From: Leifsonia xyli
Lineage (GTDB): Bacteria > Actinomycetota > Actinomycetes > Actinomycetales > Microbacteriaceae
Length of the DNA: 64,000 bases
NCBI GenBank assembly: GCA_003243275.1
Contig: QFQR01000003.1
Location: 124,001-188,000, forward strand
Reading direction: 5' to 3'
The notes below the pieces were generated by a model. That model was not told where the DNA came from, ran no database searches, and worked only from the letters and a program-made list of their open reading frames with translations. Positions 8,586-18,024 of this stretch are shown piece by piece. The translations under genes and the position numbers were made by a program. The stretch's first letter is position 1. Every line of letters starts with the position of its first letter.

Positions 8586-9355
8586 TCAGCGCAGCGTGAC
8601 CGGGGCGAGCGCGACGTCGGCCCCGGCATCCGCGTGCACACGCCGCGGCGCGAGCCACCACTCGCCGCGCACGAGCGCGCGCAGCGCCTCGTAGGCGGGC
8701 TTGCGGGATCCGTCGGCGCGCAGCAGCCCCGCCGGTGCACCGAGCCAGGCTCCGGCATCCGTGATGCCCCAGTAGGTGATCGAGGCGACCGCCGGATGCG
8801 CCCCTTCTCGCGGGCGATGCGCGAGACGACGTTCGGCACCCCGTCGGGCTCGTTGGTGAAGACCGGCATGATGACGGCCTCGTTCACCACATCCCAGGCC
8901 TCGATCAGCCCGCGGAAGTCGCCCACCTCGCGGCGGATGCGGCCGAGCGTCGCCTCCCACGCCTCGTCGAGACCCAGCGCGTCCATCCACGGCGCCTTCA
9001 CGGTGTGCCAGACGAGCGGGTGGCCTTTCAGCCGCACGCCGCGGTCGGCGAACCAGCGGGCGGCGGTGCGGATGCGCTCCGTCCGGGTGCGGCCCGGGTG
9101 CGGCTCGAAGTCGCCCAGGTAGAACGGGAGGGTGGCGGTGTCGAACACGCCGAGCCAGTCGGCGGCGAGCTGCTCCGCGTGCGGCGAGCCGGCATCCGTC
9201 TCACCGTTCGCGTGCGCGATGAGCTCGAAACCGGTCGAGCCGAAGCGGAAGGCGTGGCGGGTCTGCTCGATGCGCACCTCGCGATCCGCGAGCGGCGCCC
9301 CATCCGGGCCGACGAGCCGAAGCACGAGCTCGCCGACCCGGTGGTCGGGGTTCAC
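8586..9355 (-). pseudogene. GH10 endo-1,4-beta-xylanase remnant with internal deletion and frameshift
   Basis: The first ~180 residues from the GTG at 9355 are clearly family GH10: GHPLVWHTVKAPWM and AWDVVNEAV with the acid/base glutamate. After SRIAREKG (near 8800) the frame derails. In a second frame the sequence resumes with AHPAVASITYWGITDAGAWLG and a normal GH10 C-terminus to the stop at 8586. The intervening ~120-130 residues, including the nucleophile glutamate strand, are absent. The simplest event is one deletion with out-of-frame fusion within GGGGCGCATCCGG at about 8793-8806. The start overlaps the GH3 stop by GTGA, so it was the last gene of the operon. No catalytically complete enzyme can be made. 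Confidence 0.85.
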
Positions 9356-11697
9356 GCCACCTCCACCTGGGCATGGAGGGGTCGGGTGTGGTCGACGACA
9401 CGGGTCTCGCCGGTCAGCTCGACCGGATGCGCGAACACGATGTCGCCGGCCGACCGCGCGACGCCGAAGACGAGGGTGCCGGGCTCGACGATGCGGCGTC
9501 CGTCGCGCCCGGTGAAGGATGCCAGCTCGGCCGGCACCCGGAAGGTGACGGTGGCGGAGCCTCCGGCGGCGAGGTCGATCCGGGCGTAGGAGATGAGCCG
9601 CTGCACGGGCCGTACGACGCTCGCGACCGGGTCGTGCAGGTAGAGCTGCACGACCTCGGAGCCGTCACGGTCGCTCGTGTTGGTCACGCGCACCCGCACC
9701 TCCACCGTCTGGGAGAAGAGCTTGCCCGAGACGCCCAGGTCGCTCCACTCGAAGCTCGAGTAGGAGAGGCCGTGTCCGAACCAGTAGGCGGGTGTCGGGT
9801 CGAGGTTCGACACCCCGCTGCGCTGGGCGAGCGGGGCCGCCAGGTAGCTCGACGGCTGGGCGCCGGGTGCCGCCGGAACGCTCACCGGCAGACGACCGGA
9901 GGGGTTGACCCGCCCGCTCAGCACGCCCGCGAGCGCGGGGGTGCCCTCCTCCCCGAGGAAGAAGGCTTCGATCAGGGCGCCCGCCCGATCCGGGGCGGTG
10001 CCGAGGGCGTAGGGGCGTCCCGCGAGCAGCGCGACGACGGTGGGGGTTCCGGATGCGAGCACCGCGTCGAGCAGTTCCTGTTGCGCGCCGGGCAGCGCGA
10101 GCGATTCGGCGTCGCAGCCCTCGCCGCTCGTGCCCCGCCCGAAGAGCCCGGCGCGGTCGCCGAGCGCGAGGATCACGACGTCCGCGTCGCGGGCCGCGGC
10201 GACGGCCAACGGGATCTCGGCGGTCTCGCCCCCGTCGACGCTCGTGCCGCGCACGTGCACGAGGTCGGCATCCGGGAACTCCTCGCGCAGCGATTCGAGC
10301 AGCGTCGGAAGCACGATGCCGACGGGCGACTCGGGATGCTGCACCCCGACGTGCGCAGGGAACGAGTAGCAGCCGAGCACCGCGTAGGGGTCGTCGGCGT
10401 TCGGGCCGAGCACGGCGATGCGCCGGGGGGAGGCGAGCGGCAGCACGCCGTCGTTCTTCAGCAGCACGATCGCGCGCTCGGCGAGTCGGCCCGCGAGGGC
10501 ACGGTTCTCGGCCGTGTCGAGGTCGACGCTGCCACGCAGGTCGGCGGCATCCCCCGCCGAGGCGAGGGCGGGCGGAACCGGCGACCACGCGGCATCGAGC
10601 AGGCCCAGCTCGATCTTCTGCGCGAGCACGCGCCGCAGGGCCGTGTCGACGACGGCCTCGTCGAGGCGGCCCGCGCGCACCTCGGCGGCGAGCGGCGCTC
10701 CGTAGGCGTGCACGGTGGGCAGCTCGACGTCGATGCCTGCCGTGAGCGCTGCGGCACCCGCCGCGCCCCAGTCGCCCGCCGCGGCCACGCCGTGCAGGCT
10801 CGCGAGGAAGCCGACCGCGAAGTAGTCGGCCACGACCGTGCCCGTGAAGCCCCACCTCTCCCGCAGCAGCTCGGTGAGGATCGAGCGGTCAGCCGCCGTG
10901 GGGATGCCGTCGAGGTCGGTGTAGGCGTTCATCACCGCGCGCACACCCCCCTCGCGGATCGCCATCTCGAACGGCGGCAGCAGCACATCCGCCAGCTCGC
11001 GGGGACCGATCGACACGGGCGCGAGGTTGCGGCCCGCCTTCGAGGCCGAGTAGCCGACGAAGTGCTTGAGGGTCGCGACGACCCCCGCGCGTTCGAGGCC
11101 CTGCACGTAGGCGGTGGCGATCGTGCCGACGAGGTACGGGTCCTCGCCGATGGTTTCCTCGACGCGGCCCCAGCGGGCGTCGCGCACGACGTCGAGCACC
11201 GGGGCGAGCCCCTGGTGCACGCCGACCGAGCGCATGTCGGCGCCGATGCGTCCCGCCATCTCGCGCACGAGGTCCGGGTCGAAGCTCGCGCCCCACGACA
11301 GCGGCACCGGGTAGGCGGTCGCCCCCCAGGTGGCGAAGCCGGCGAGGCACTCCTCGTGGGCGATCGCCGGGATGCCGAAGCGGCTCTCGGCCACGAGCCG
11401 CTCCTGGGTGCGCTGCAGCGAGCGCGCGCCCAGGGCGGGGTCGACGGGCGCCGTGCCGAACGGGCGGGTGAGCTGACCGAGCCCGGTCGGCAGCAGCTGC
11501 TCGATGTCGATGTCGGCGATCATCTCGTTCTGGTGCGGGGCGACCTCGCCGCCGTCCGCGGAGGCTCCCACCCAGATGCCGTAGAGCTGCGCGAGCTTCT
11601 CGTCGAGGGTCAGCTCGGCGAGGAGTGCGTCGACCCGTTCTGCGGTCGATTTCGAGGTGTCGCGCCAGACGGGGACGACACGGATGTCCACCGACAT
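9352..11697 (-). CDS. Glycoside hydrolase family 3 (probable beta-xylosidase/beta-glucosidase)
   Basis: Protein of 781 residues with the three-domain GH3 layout. The N-terminal barrel carries SFDPDLVREMAGRIGADMRSVGVHQGLAPVLDV-type segments, KHFVGYSASKAGRN, and the nucleophile aspartate in TGTVVADYFAV. An alpha/beta sandwich follows (ERAIVLLKNDGVLPL), then a C-terminal fibronectin-III-like domain (YWFGHGLSYSSFEW onward). There is no signal peptide, so it should act in the cytoplasm on imported oligosaccharides. It lies 2 bp downstream of a permease gene in an importer operon and ahead of a GH10 remnant, which favours xylo-oligosaccharides; gluco-oligosaccharides remain possible. Confidence 0.92.
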   Translation of the reverse strand: MSVDIRVVPVWRDTSKSTAERVDALLAELTLDEKLAQLYGIWVGASADGGEVAPHQNEMIADIDIEQLLPTGLGQLTRPFGTAPVDPALGARSLQRTQERLVAESRFGIPAIAHEECLAGFATWGATAYPVPLSWGASFDPDLVREMAGRIGADMRSVGVHQGLAPVLDVVRDARWGRVEETIGEDPYLVGTIATAYVQGLERAGVVATLKHFVGYSASKAGRNLAPVSIGPRELADVLLPPFEMAIREGGVRAVMNAYTDLDGIPTAADRSILTELLRERWGFTGTVVADYFAVGFLASLHGVAAAGDWGAAGAAALTAGIDVELPTVHAYGAPLAAEVRAGRLDEAVVDTALRRVLAQKIELGLLDAAWSPVPPALASAGDAADLRGSVDLDTAENRALAGRLAERAIVLLKNDGVLPLASPRRIAVLGPNADDPYAVLGCYSFPAHVGVQHPESPVGIVLPTLLESLREEFPDADLVHVRGTSVDGGETAEIPLAVAAARDADVVILALGDRAGLFGRGTSGEGCDAESLALPGAQQELLDAVLASGTPTVVALLAGRPYALGTAPDRAGALIEAFFLGEEGTPALAGVLSGRVNPSGRLPVSVPAAPGAQPSSYLAAPLAQRSGVSNLDPTPAYWFGHGLSYSSFEWSDLGVSGKLFSQTVEVRVRVTNTSDRDGSEVVQLYLHDPVASVVRPVQRLISYARIDLAAGGSATVTFRVPAELASFTGRDGRRIVEPGTLVFGVARSAGDIVFAHPVELTGETRVVDHTRPLHAQVEVA

Positions 11698-11699
11698 GA

Positions 11700-12563
11700 C
11701 TACCCCTTCACCGCGCCCGTGAGACCGCTCACGATGCGGCCCTGCGCGAGCGTGAAGAACACGAGCGCCGGGATCATCGAGATGGTCGTGAAGGCCATCA
11801 CCTTGGCGGTGTCCGAGGAGTACTGGGTCGCGAACGCCTGCGTGCCGAGCGGGAGCGTGGAGCTCGACGGGTCGCCGAGGATCAGCAGCGGCAGCAGGTA
11901 GGCGTTCCAGCTCGCGACGAAGGCGAGCACGCCCACCGTCACGAGGCCGGGCCCGGCGAGGGGCACCACGATCCGCCAGAAGAAGCCGAGCCGTCCGGCG
12001 CCGTCGATCGTGGCGGCATCCTCGAGCTCGGCGGGGATCGCCCGCAGGAACGGCACGAGGATGATGATCGTCGTCGGCAGCGCGAACGCCACCTGCGGGA
12101 TGATGATGCCCCCGAGCTCGCCGAGCAGGCCGAGGCCCTTGATCATCGTGAAGAGCGGCACCACGGCGACGGTCAACGGGAACAGCAGACCCGCCGTGAA
12201 GAGGGTGAAGAGCGCGTCGCGGCCCTTGAACTCGTAGCGGGCGATGACGAACGCCGCGAGCACGCCGAGCAGGATGACGCCCGCCGTGGTGAAGAACGCG
12301 GAGATCGTGGAGTTGACGAGCTGCACCCAGAAGTTGCCGGAGGTGAGCACCGCGATGTAGTTGGTGATGACCCACGGGTCGGGCCAGGCGGCCGGGTTCT
12401 CGTTGATCTGCCCGGTCGTGCGGAAGCCGCCGATGATGAGGTAGACCACCGGCGAGATGGTCACGGCGATGCAGACGAGCGCGACGAAGTAGACGACGGG
12501 GGCTCCCCAGTCGAATCTCCGTCCGGCGTGCTGGCCGACGGTGGCTACGGTCGTGGTCGTCAT
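11700..12563 (-). CDS. Carbohydrate ABC transporter permease (MalG type)
   Basis: Inner-membrane permease of 287 residues with about six transmembrane helices and the cytoplasmic EAA-type loop (ELEDAATIDGAGRLGFFWRIVVPLAGPG), where the ATPase docks. It is the second permease of the cluster: the partner gene ends one base upstream of its start and the GH3 gene begins 2 bp after its stop. No ATPase gene lies nearby; actinobacterial importers of this class commonly use the shared MsiK-type ATPase encoded elsewhere. Xylo-oligosaccharide specificity is inferred from neighbours. Confidence 0.93.
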   Translation of the reverse strand: MTTTTVATVGQHAGRRFDWGAPVVYFVALVCIAVTISPVVYLIIGGFRTTGQINENPAAWPDPWVITNYIAVLTSGNFWVQLVNSTISAFFTTAGVILLGVLAAFVIARYEFKGRDALFTLFTAGLLFPLTVAVVPLFTMIKGLGLLGELGGIIIPQVAFALPTTIIILVPFLRAIPAELEDAATIDGAGRLGFFWRIVVPLAGPGLVTVGVLAFVASWNAYLLPLLILGDPSSSTLPLGTQAFATQYSSDTAKVMAFTTISMIPALVFFTLAQGRIVSGLTGAVKG

Positions 12564-12564
12564 G

Positions 12565-13536
12565 TCATGCCCTCCGGCCGACGGCGCCTTCGAAGTCGCG
12601 CCGCAGCACGTGACGCTGGTAGAGCAGCGCGAAGACGAGGGAGATCAGGAACAGGATCACGGCGACCGCGGAGCCGAAGCCGAGCTGTCCGCGCTGGAAG
12701 CCGTACTGCATCATGTAGGTCGCCATGGTGACGGTCGCGTTGATCGGTCCGCCCCCGGTGAGCACCCACACCATGTCGAAGAGTTGGAGCGATCCGATCA
12801 TCGACAGGAACGCCCAGATGCGGATGGTGGGGCCGAGCAGCGGGATGGTGATGTGCCGCTGGATCTGCCACCAGCTGGCACCGTCGATCGAGGCCGCTTC
12901 GAAGAGCTCGTCGGGCACGCCCTGGAGTCCGGCGAGCATGAGCAGGATCGCGAAGCCGAGGTACTTCCAGCTGAGCACGAAGAAGAGGGTCCAGAACACG
13001 AAGCTCTGGTCGGCGAGCCAGAGCTGCTTCAGGCCCCCCAGCCCGAGCGATTCCAGCAGCGCGTCGAACGGCCCCTTCGGCTGCAGGATGAGTTTGAAGG
13101 CGAGCGCCGCCACGACTTCGCTGAGCACGTAGGGCACGAAGATGAGGGTGCGGATGAGGGTGCGCCCCCGCAGCGGGCGGTTGAGCAGCAGGGCGACGCC
13201 GATCGCGACGGGGCCCTGGATGAGCAGGGAGAGCAGCACGATCGCAAGGTTGTTGCCGATCGCCTTCAGGAAGGTCGGGTCGCTGAGCGCGCGCACGTAG
13301 TTGTCGATGCCGATGAAGCGCTCGAGCGGGCCGAGGCCGTTCCAGTTGAAGAAGCTGTACACCGCGGCCAGGCCGACGGGCACGATGACGAAGGTCACGT
13401 ACACGATGAGGGCGGGGGCCGCGAAGCCCCAGACCAGCGCGAACGATCGGATGTCGAACCGCCTCTTGCGTGGGCGGGGACGGGCCGGGCCCGCGGTGGA
13501 AACCGCGGACCCGGCCGTGATGGTGCTGGTGGACAT
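12565..13536 (-). CDS. Carbohydrate ABC transporter permease (MalF type)
   Basis: Inner-membrane permease of 323 residues. A basic cytoplasmic N-terminus (RPRPRKRRFD) precedes six predicted helices, and the EAA loop reads DELFEAASIDGASWWQIQRHITIPLLGPT. It pairs with the MalG-type permease whose start follows directly, and is preceded by the binding-protein gene 21 bp upstream. The gene order (binding protein, MalF type, MalG type, hydrolase) is the standard CUT1 importer arrangement. Confidence 0.93.
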   Translation of the reverse strand: MSTSTITAGSAVSTAGPARPRPRKRRFDIRSFALVWGFAAPALIVYVTFVIVPVGLAAVYSFFNWNGLGPLERFIGIDNYVRALSDPTFLKAIGNNLAIVLLSLLIQGPVAIGVALLLNRPLRGRTLIRTLIFVPYVLSEVVAALAFKLILQPKGPFDALLESLGLGGLKQLWLADQSFVFWTLFFVLSWKYLGFAILLMLAGLQGVPDELFEAASIDGASWWQIQRHITIPLLGPTIRIWAFLSMIGSLQLFDMVWVLTGGGPINATVTMATYMMQYGFQRGQLGFGSAVAVILFLISLVFALLYQRHVLRRDFEGAVGRRA

Positions 13537-13557
13537 CAGTTCCGTTGCAGCTGTCGA

Positions 13558-14874
13558 CTACAGCGTCGCCGCTGCGTCCTGCATGCCCTTCACGATGTCC
13601 TCCGGGCTGCCCTGGCCTCCGAAGAGAGCCACGATGCCGTCGTTCATCGCACCGCCGACGGTGGTGCCGTAGGCGGTGTCGAGCCAGAGCTGCACGTAGC
13701 TGGCCGACTGCAGGCCCTTGAGCACCTGCTGCAGGTTGACATCCTTCACCGACGCCTGAGCTGCGGGGAGCACCGGGATGCCGGCGCCGCTCTCGGCGAA
13801 GCGCTTCTGCACGCTTTCGGAGTCGATGTAGCTCAGCAGGTCGACGCACTCCTTGGGCGCCCACTTGGCGCAGGCGAATCCGTCGCCGCCGCCGAGGGCT
13901 GCGGTCGGGTCGCCGGCGGTGCCGGGGATGCCGGGGAAGTTGAACCAGCCGAGGAAGCTCGGCGGGGTCGCGTCGGCCTGGCCCTCGTCATCCTTCAGGA
14001 TGCCGCCCATGACCCCGGGGTTCCAGTGGCCCATGAGCTCCATGGCGGCCTTGCCGGTGGCGAGCATGCCCGCCGAGGAGCCCGCGCCCTGCTGGGCGGA
14101 GGTGGCGAGGAAGCCGTCCTGGAAGGGGTTGGTGGCGATGAAATCCTTGAGGAGGTCACCGGCCTTCACGAAGCAGGGGTCGGAGAAGTCGAGCTTCGAC
14201 TGGGCCTTCTTGAGCACATCGGGCGAGCACGACTTGAGCGCGAAGTTGTACCAGTAGTGCGCGGCCGGCCACTTGTCGCCCGCACCCACGGCGATCGGCG
14301 TGATGCCGGCGGCCTTGAGCTTGGAGACGGCGGCGTCGAGCTCGTCGAGGGTGGTCGGCGGGGTCGTGATCCCGGCCTCGGCGAACAGATCCTTGTTGTA
14401 CCAGAAGCCTTCGATGCCGAACTGGAAGGGGAGGCCGTAGGTCTTCCCGTCGACCTGCCAGCCGGAGACGACCGGCCCGATCGCGTCGATGGTGTCCTTG
14501 GCGCTGTCGGAGATGTCCTGCACGTAGTCCGCCGCGACCTGGTCCTTGATCTCACCGCCGCCCCACGCCTGGAAGAGGTCGACGCCCGAGCCGGAGCGGA
14601 GGGCGTTGGGGATGAGGGTGCGCTGGAGCTCCTCGTTCTGGTAGCCCTCGACCTTGACGGTCACGTTGGGGTTGGCCTTCTCGAACTCCTTCGCCACGTC
14701 CTCCCACAGACCCTTCAGCGGGTCGGAGGTCGCGTTGGTCCACCAGGTGAGCGTGACTTTGCCGCCGTCTCCGCCACCGCTGTCGCCGCCGGACGAGCAG
14801 GCGGTGAGACCGCCGATCGCGAGGGCCGTCGCCGCAGCGACCGCCCCCACCCGAATGATCCGGGCTTTGTTCAT
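13558..14874 (-). CDS. ABC sugar-binding lipoprotein
   Basis: Extracellular solute-binding protein of 438 residues, CUT1 family. The N-terminus MNKARIIRVGAVAAATALAI then GGLTACSS is a lipoprotein signal with the lipobox LTAC, and a Ser/Gly/Asp linker follows. The mature part has typical features (VTLTWWTNATSDPL, FEKANPNVTVKVEGY, ELMGHWNPG). The start is supported by GAGAGG about 10 nt upstream. First gene of the operon that continues with two permeases, GH3 and the GH10 remnant; transcribed from a strong promoter in the gap shared with the ROK regulator. The ligand is probably a xylo-oligosaccharide, by context only. Confidence 0.93.
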   Translation of the reverse strand: MNKARIIRVGAVAAATALAIGGLTACSSGGDSGGGDGGKVTLTWWTNATSDPLKGLWEDVAKEFEKANPNVTVKVEGYQNEELQRTLIPNALRSGSGVDLFQAWGGGEIKDQVAADYVQDISDSAKDTIDAIGPVVSGWQVDGKTYGLPFQFGIEGFWYNKDLFAEAGITTPPTTLDELDAAVSKLKAAGITPIAVGAGDKWPAAHYWYNFALKSCSPDVLKKAQSKLDFSDPCFVKAGDLLKDFIATNPFQDGFLATSAQQGAGSSAGMLATGKAAMELMGHWNPGVMGGILKDDEGQADATPPSFLGWFNFPGIPGTAGDPTAALGGGDGFACAKWAPKECVDLLSYIDSESVQKRFAESGAGIPVLPAAQASVKDVNLQQVLKGLQSASYVQLWLDTAYGTTVGGAMNDGIVALFGGQGSPEDIVKGMQDAAATL

Positions 14875-14887
14875 CTTCGAACACCTC

Positions 14888-14995
14888 TCGAAAGTTTCGA
14901 CGTCTGCGTCGAAAGTGATTGGGATGCCGCGATCATACGCAGGGGGCGCAATTGGCGTCAATAACAACAAAATAACGGTTGGGGGCCCAATTGCG
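14888..14995. promoter_or_regulatory. Importer-operon promoter with ROK-type candidate operators
   Basis: On the minus strand the promoter TTGACG (14956-14961), 18-bp spacer, TATGAT (14932-14937) drives the binding-protein operon. CGCAATTGG at 14947-14955, inside the spacer, is mirrored by CCAATTGCG at 14987-14995; both contain CAATTG. In the untranslated leader a perfect dyad TTTCGACGTCTGCGTCGAAA occupies 14895-14914, with TCGAAAGTTTCGA overlapping it at 14888-14900. The same CGTCGAAA half-site recurs inside the ROK gene at 15091. These are candidate operators for the divergent ROK regulator; binding is inferred. Confidence 0.65.
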
Positions 14996-15054
14996 GCTCG
15001 ATCGTCGCGCGCGACGGAGGCCACGGGGCCGCCGTGGGCGCTAGGGTGTGCGAC

Positions 15055-16251
15055 GTGGCAGCACTCGGAGACACCGTCGACTCCGTGCGGCGTCGAAACC
15101 TTTCGACGGTGCTCGAGCTCGTCCATCACGGGGGAGGGCCCTCGCGCGCCGACCTCACGGCGCTCACCGGTCTCAACCGCTCGACCATCGGTGCCCTCGT
15201 CGCCGAGCTGGTCGAATTGGGGCTCGTCGAGGAGAGCGACCCCTCCTCGACGAACCGCGTCGGGCGACCGTCGCGGCGGGTGCTTCCGGATGCGCGTCCC
15301 GCCGTCATCGCGGTGAACCCCGAGATCGACGCCGTCACGGTCGCCCTCGTCGGACTCGGTGCGCGAGTCGACCATCGGGTGCGCCGCGAGCTCGACCATG
15401 TGCCGACGCCGGAGGAGGCGGCTGCGGTCGTCGGCGAGGTCGTCGACGAGCTGCGCGCCGGCCCCGCACGCGACCGGCGTCTCATCGGGGTCGGCCTCGC
15501 GGTGCCGGGCCTCGTGCGCGCGAGCGACGGCGTCGTGCGCTGGGCGCCGCACCTCGGCTGGCGGGAGAGCTCGTTCGCGCGACTCGTGGAGTCGGTCGTG
15601 GCGCTCCCGACCGTCGCCGACAACGATGCGACGCTCGGTGCACTCGCCGAGCGGCTGTTCGGCGTCGGACGCGGCGTCGATCAACTCGTCTACCTCAACG
15701 GAGGTGCGAGCGGCATCGGCGGCGGCGTCATCATCAACGGCCAGCCGTACCGGGGGGCCCACGGCTACGCGGGCGAGTTCGGGCACAACCGACCCCGGCT
15801 CGACGATCCGGCCCACCGTGCGACCGTCGGCGGCACGCTCGAGGAGGAGGTGAGCCGCGCCCGGCTCCTCGAGATCCTCGGGCAGCGCACGCTCGACGAG
15901 CCGGAGTTCGAGGCGGCAGTGCTCGGCTCGACCGATCCGGCGTTGCGTGCCGAGCTCGCGCGGCAGCAGATCGTGCTCGGGGGTGCCCTCGGCAACGCCA
16001 TCAACGTGCTCGGCCCGGAGCTGGTGGTGCTCGGCGGGTTCCTGGCGTCGCTGCTGGCATGGGATGCGCCCGCGCTCGACGCCGCCGTCGCAGCGCGTAC
16101 GCTGCCGATCGCGGCGGAGGGCACCCGCATCCGTCCTGCGGCGCTGGGCCGCGACCGCCTGCTCATCGGCGCCGCGGAACTCGCGTTCGCGGGAGTGCTC
16201 CGCGATCCCGCCTCCGTCGCCGCCCAGCACCCCGTCCCGCCGGTCGCCTAG
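15055..16251 (+). CDS. ROK-family transcriptional regulator
   Basis: Protein of 398 residues: N-terminal winged helix (RRRNLSTVLELVHHGGGPSRADLTALTGLNRSTIGALVAEL) and a C-terminal sugar-kinase-like ROK domain (GVGLAVPGLVRASDGVV, VADNDATLGALAERLFG, YLNGGASGIGGGVI, GAHGYAGEFGH). The zinc-binding CxCG cluster of classical ROK proteins is not visible after GEFGH, so ligand sensing may differ. I place the start at the GTG at 15055 because TAGGGT (15042-15047) lies 7 nt upstream, a leaderless arrangement; an in-frame GTG at 15034 is the alternative. Divergent from the xylo-oligosaccharide importer operon, its likely target. Its stop codon lies in a REP-like sequence. Confidence 0.88.
   Translation: MAALGDTVDSVRRRNLSTVLELVHHGGGPSRADLTALTGLNRSTIGALVAELVELGLVEESDPSSTNRVGRPSRRVLPDARPAVIAVNPEIDAVTVALVGLGARVDHRVRRELDHVPTPEEAAAVVGEVVDELRAGPARDRRLIGVGLAVPGLVRASDGVVRWAPHLGWRESSFARLVESVVALPTVADNDATLGALAERLFGVGRGVDQLVYLNGGASGIGGGVIINGQPYRGAHGYAGEFGHNRPRLDDPAHRATVGGTLEEEVSRARLLEILGQRTLDEPEFEAAVLGSTDPALRAELARQQIVLGGALGNAINVLGPELVVLGGFLASLLAWDAPALDAAVAARTLPIAAEGTRIRPAALGRDRLLIGAAELAFAGVLRDPASVAAQHPVPPVA
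15091..15108. promoter_or_regulatory. Intragenic dyad matching the upstream ROK operator
   Basis: CGTCGAAACCTTTCGACG is an 8-bp inverted repeat with a 2-nt centre, 36 nt into the ROK coding region. Its half-sites equal those of the dyad at 14895-14914. It encodes part of the recognition-helix lead-in (RRRNLST), so the match could be partly a coding coincidence, but an autoregulatory downstream operator is plausible. Confidence 0.4.
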
Positions 16252-16300
16252 CCGCGCAGCGCCCCTTCCCGCAGGCGTCGTGTCCGCGCGGCACCCCCTT

Positions 16301-16342
16301 CCCGCTGGTTGAGTAGCCGCGTAGCGGCGTATCGAAACCCCC
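16301..16342. repeat. REP-like intergenic element (GGTTGAGTAG...GTATCGAAACC type)
   Basis: The sequence from CCGCTGGTTGAGTAG to GTATCGAAACC contains an inner palindrome GCCGC-GTA-GCGGC and outer partly complementary ends (GGTT/AACC). From general knowledge, elements of this form are abundant between genes in Microbacteriaceae and other Micrococcales. A degenerate relative overlaps the ROK stop codon at about 16237-16262, half an element follows the GH51 gene (24048), and related units occur in dnaX. No promoter or terminator function is evident. Confidence 0.7.
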
Positions 16343-16386
16343 CCCGCACCCGCCGCCGCGTGGAGCCCACCGGGCAGAATGGTCGG

Positions 16387-17841
<1,455 letters not shown>

Positions 17842-17894
17842 GCCCCGCGACCCGCACCCCACCACCTCCTCACCCGCGAACCGCAGGCGCATCC

Positions 17895-17956
17895 CGTCGA
17901 GAGGGCGCGATCCGTTGTTCCCGGGCGGGGGAACCACGGATCGCGCCCTCTCGACG
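17895..17956. repeat. Long palindrome after the GH1 gene (probable terminator)
   Basis: Arms at 17895-17914 and 17937-17956 are perfectly complementary over 20 bp (outer end CGTCGAGAGGGCGCGATCCG). Pairing continues inward through GTTGTTCCC/GGGGAACCAC with one mismatch, leaving a GGGC loop, so the stem is about 29 bp. It begins 54 nt after the GH1 stop and ends before the LacI-family promoter. There is no T-tract; actinobacterial terminators often lack one. Confidence 0.85.
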
Positions 17957-18000
17957 CGTGAGCTCCCGCAGCGCGACGGCGGGCGGCGCCCGACGCTTCG

Positions 18001-18017
18001 CTGCAACGTTGTAGAGT
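18001..18017. promoter_or_regulatory. Operator and -10 of the arabinofuranoside LacI-type gene
   Basis: CTGCAACGTTGTAGAGT contains the dyad GCAACGTTGTAG (centre AACGTT) overlapping the -10 box TAGAGT (18012-18017), which is 7 nt from the GTG at 18025. The sequence shares CTCTACAACGTT (opposite strand) with the operator ahead of the downstream binding-protein gene, indicating autoregulation by the same repressor. Confidence 0.65.
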
Positions 18018-18024
18018 GTCGCGC

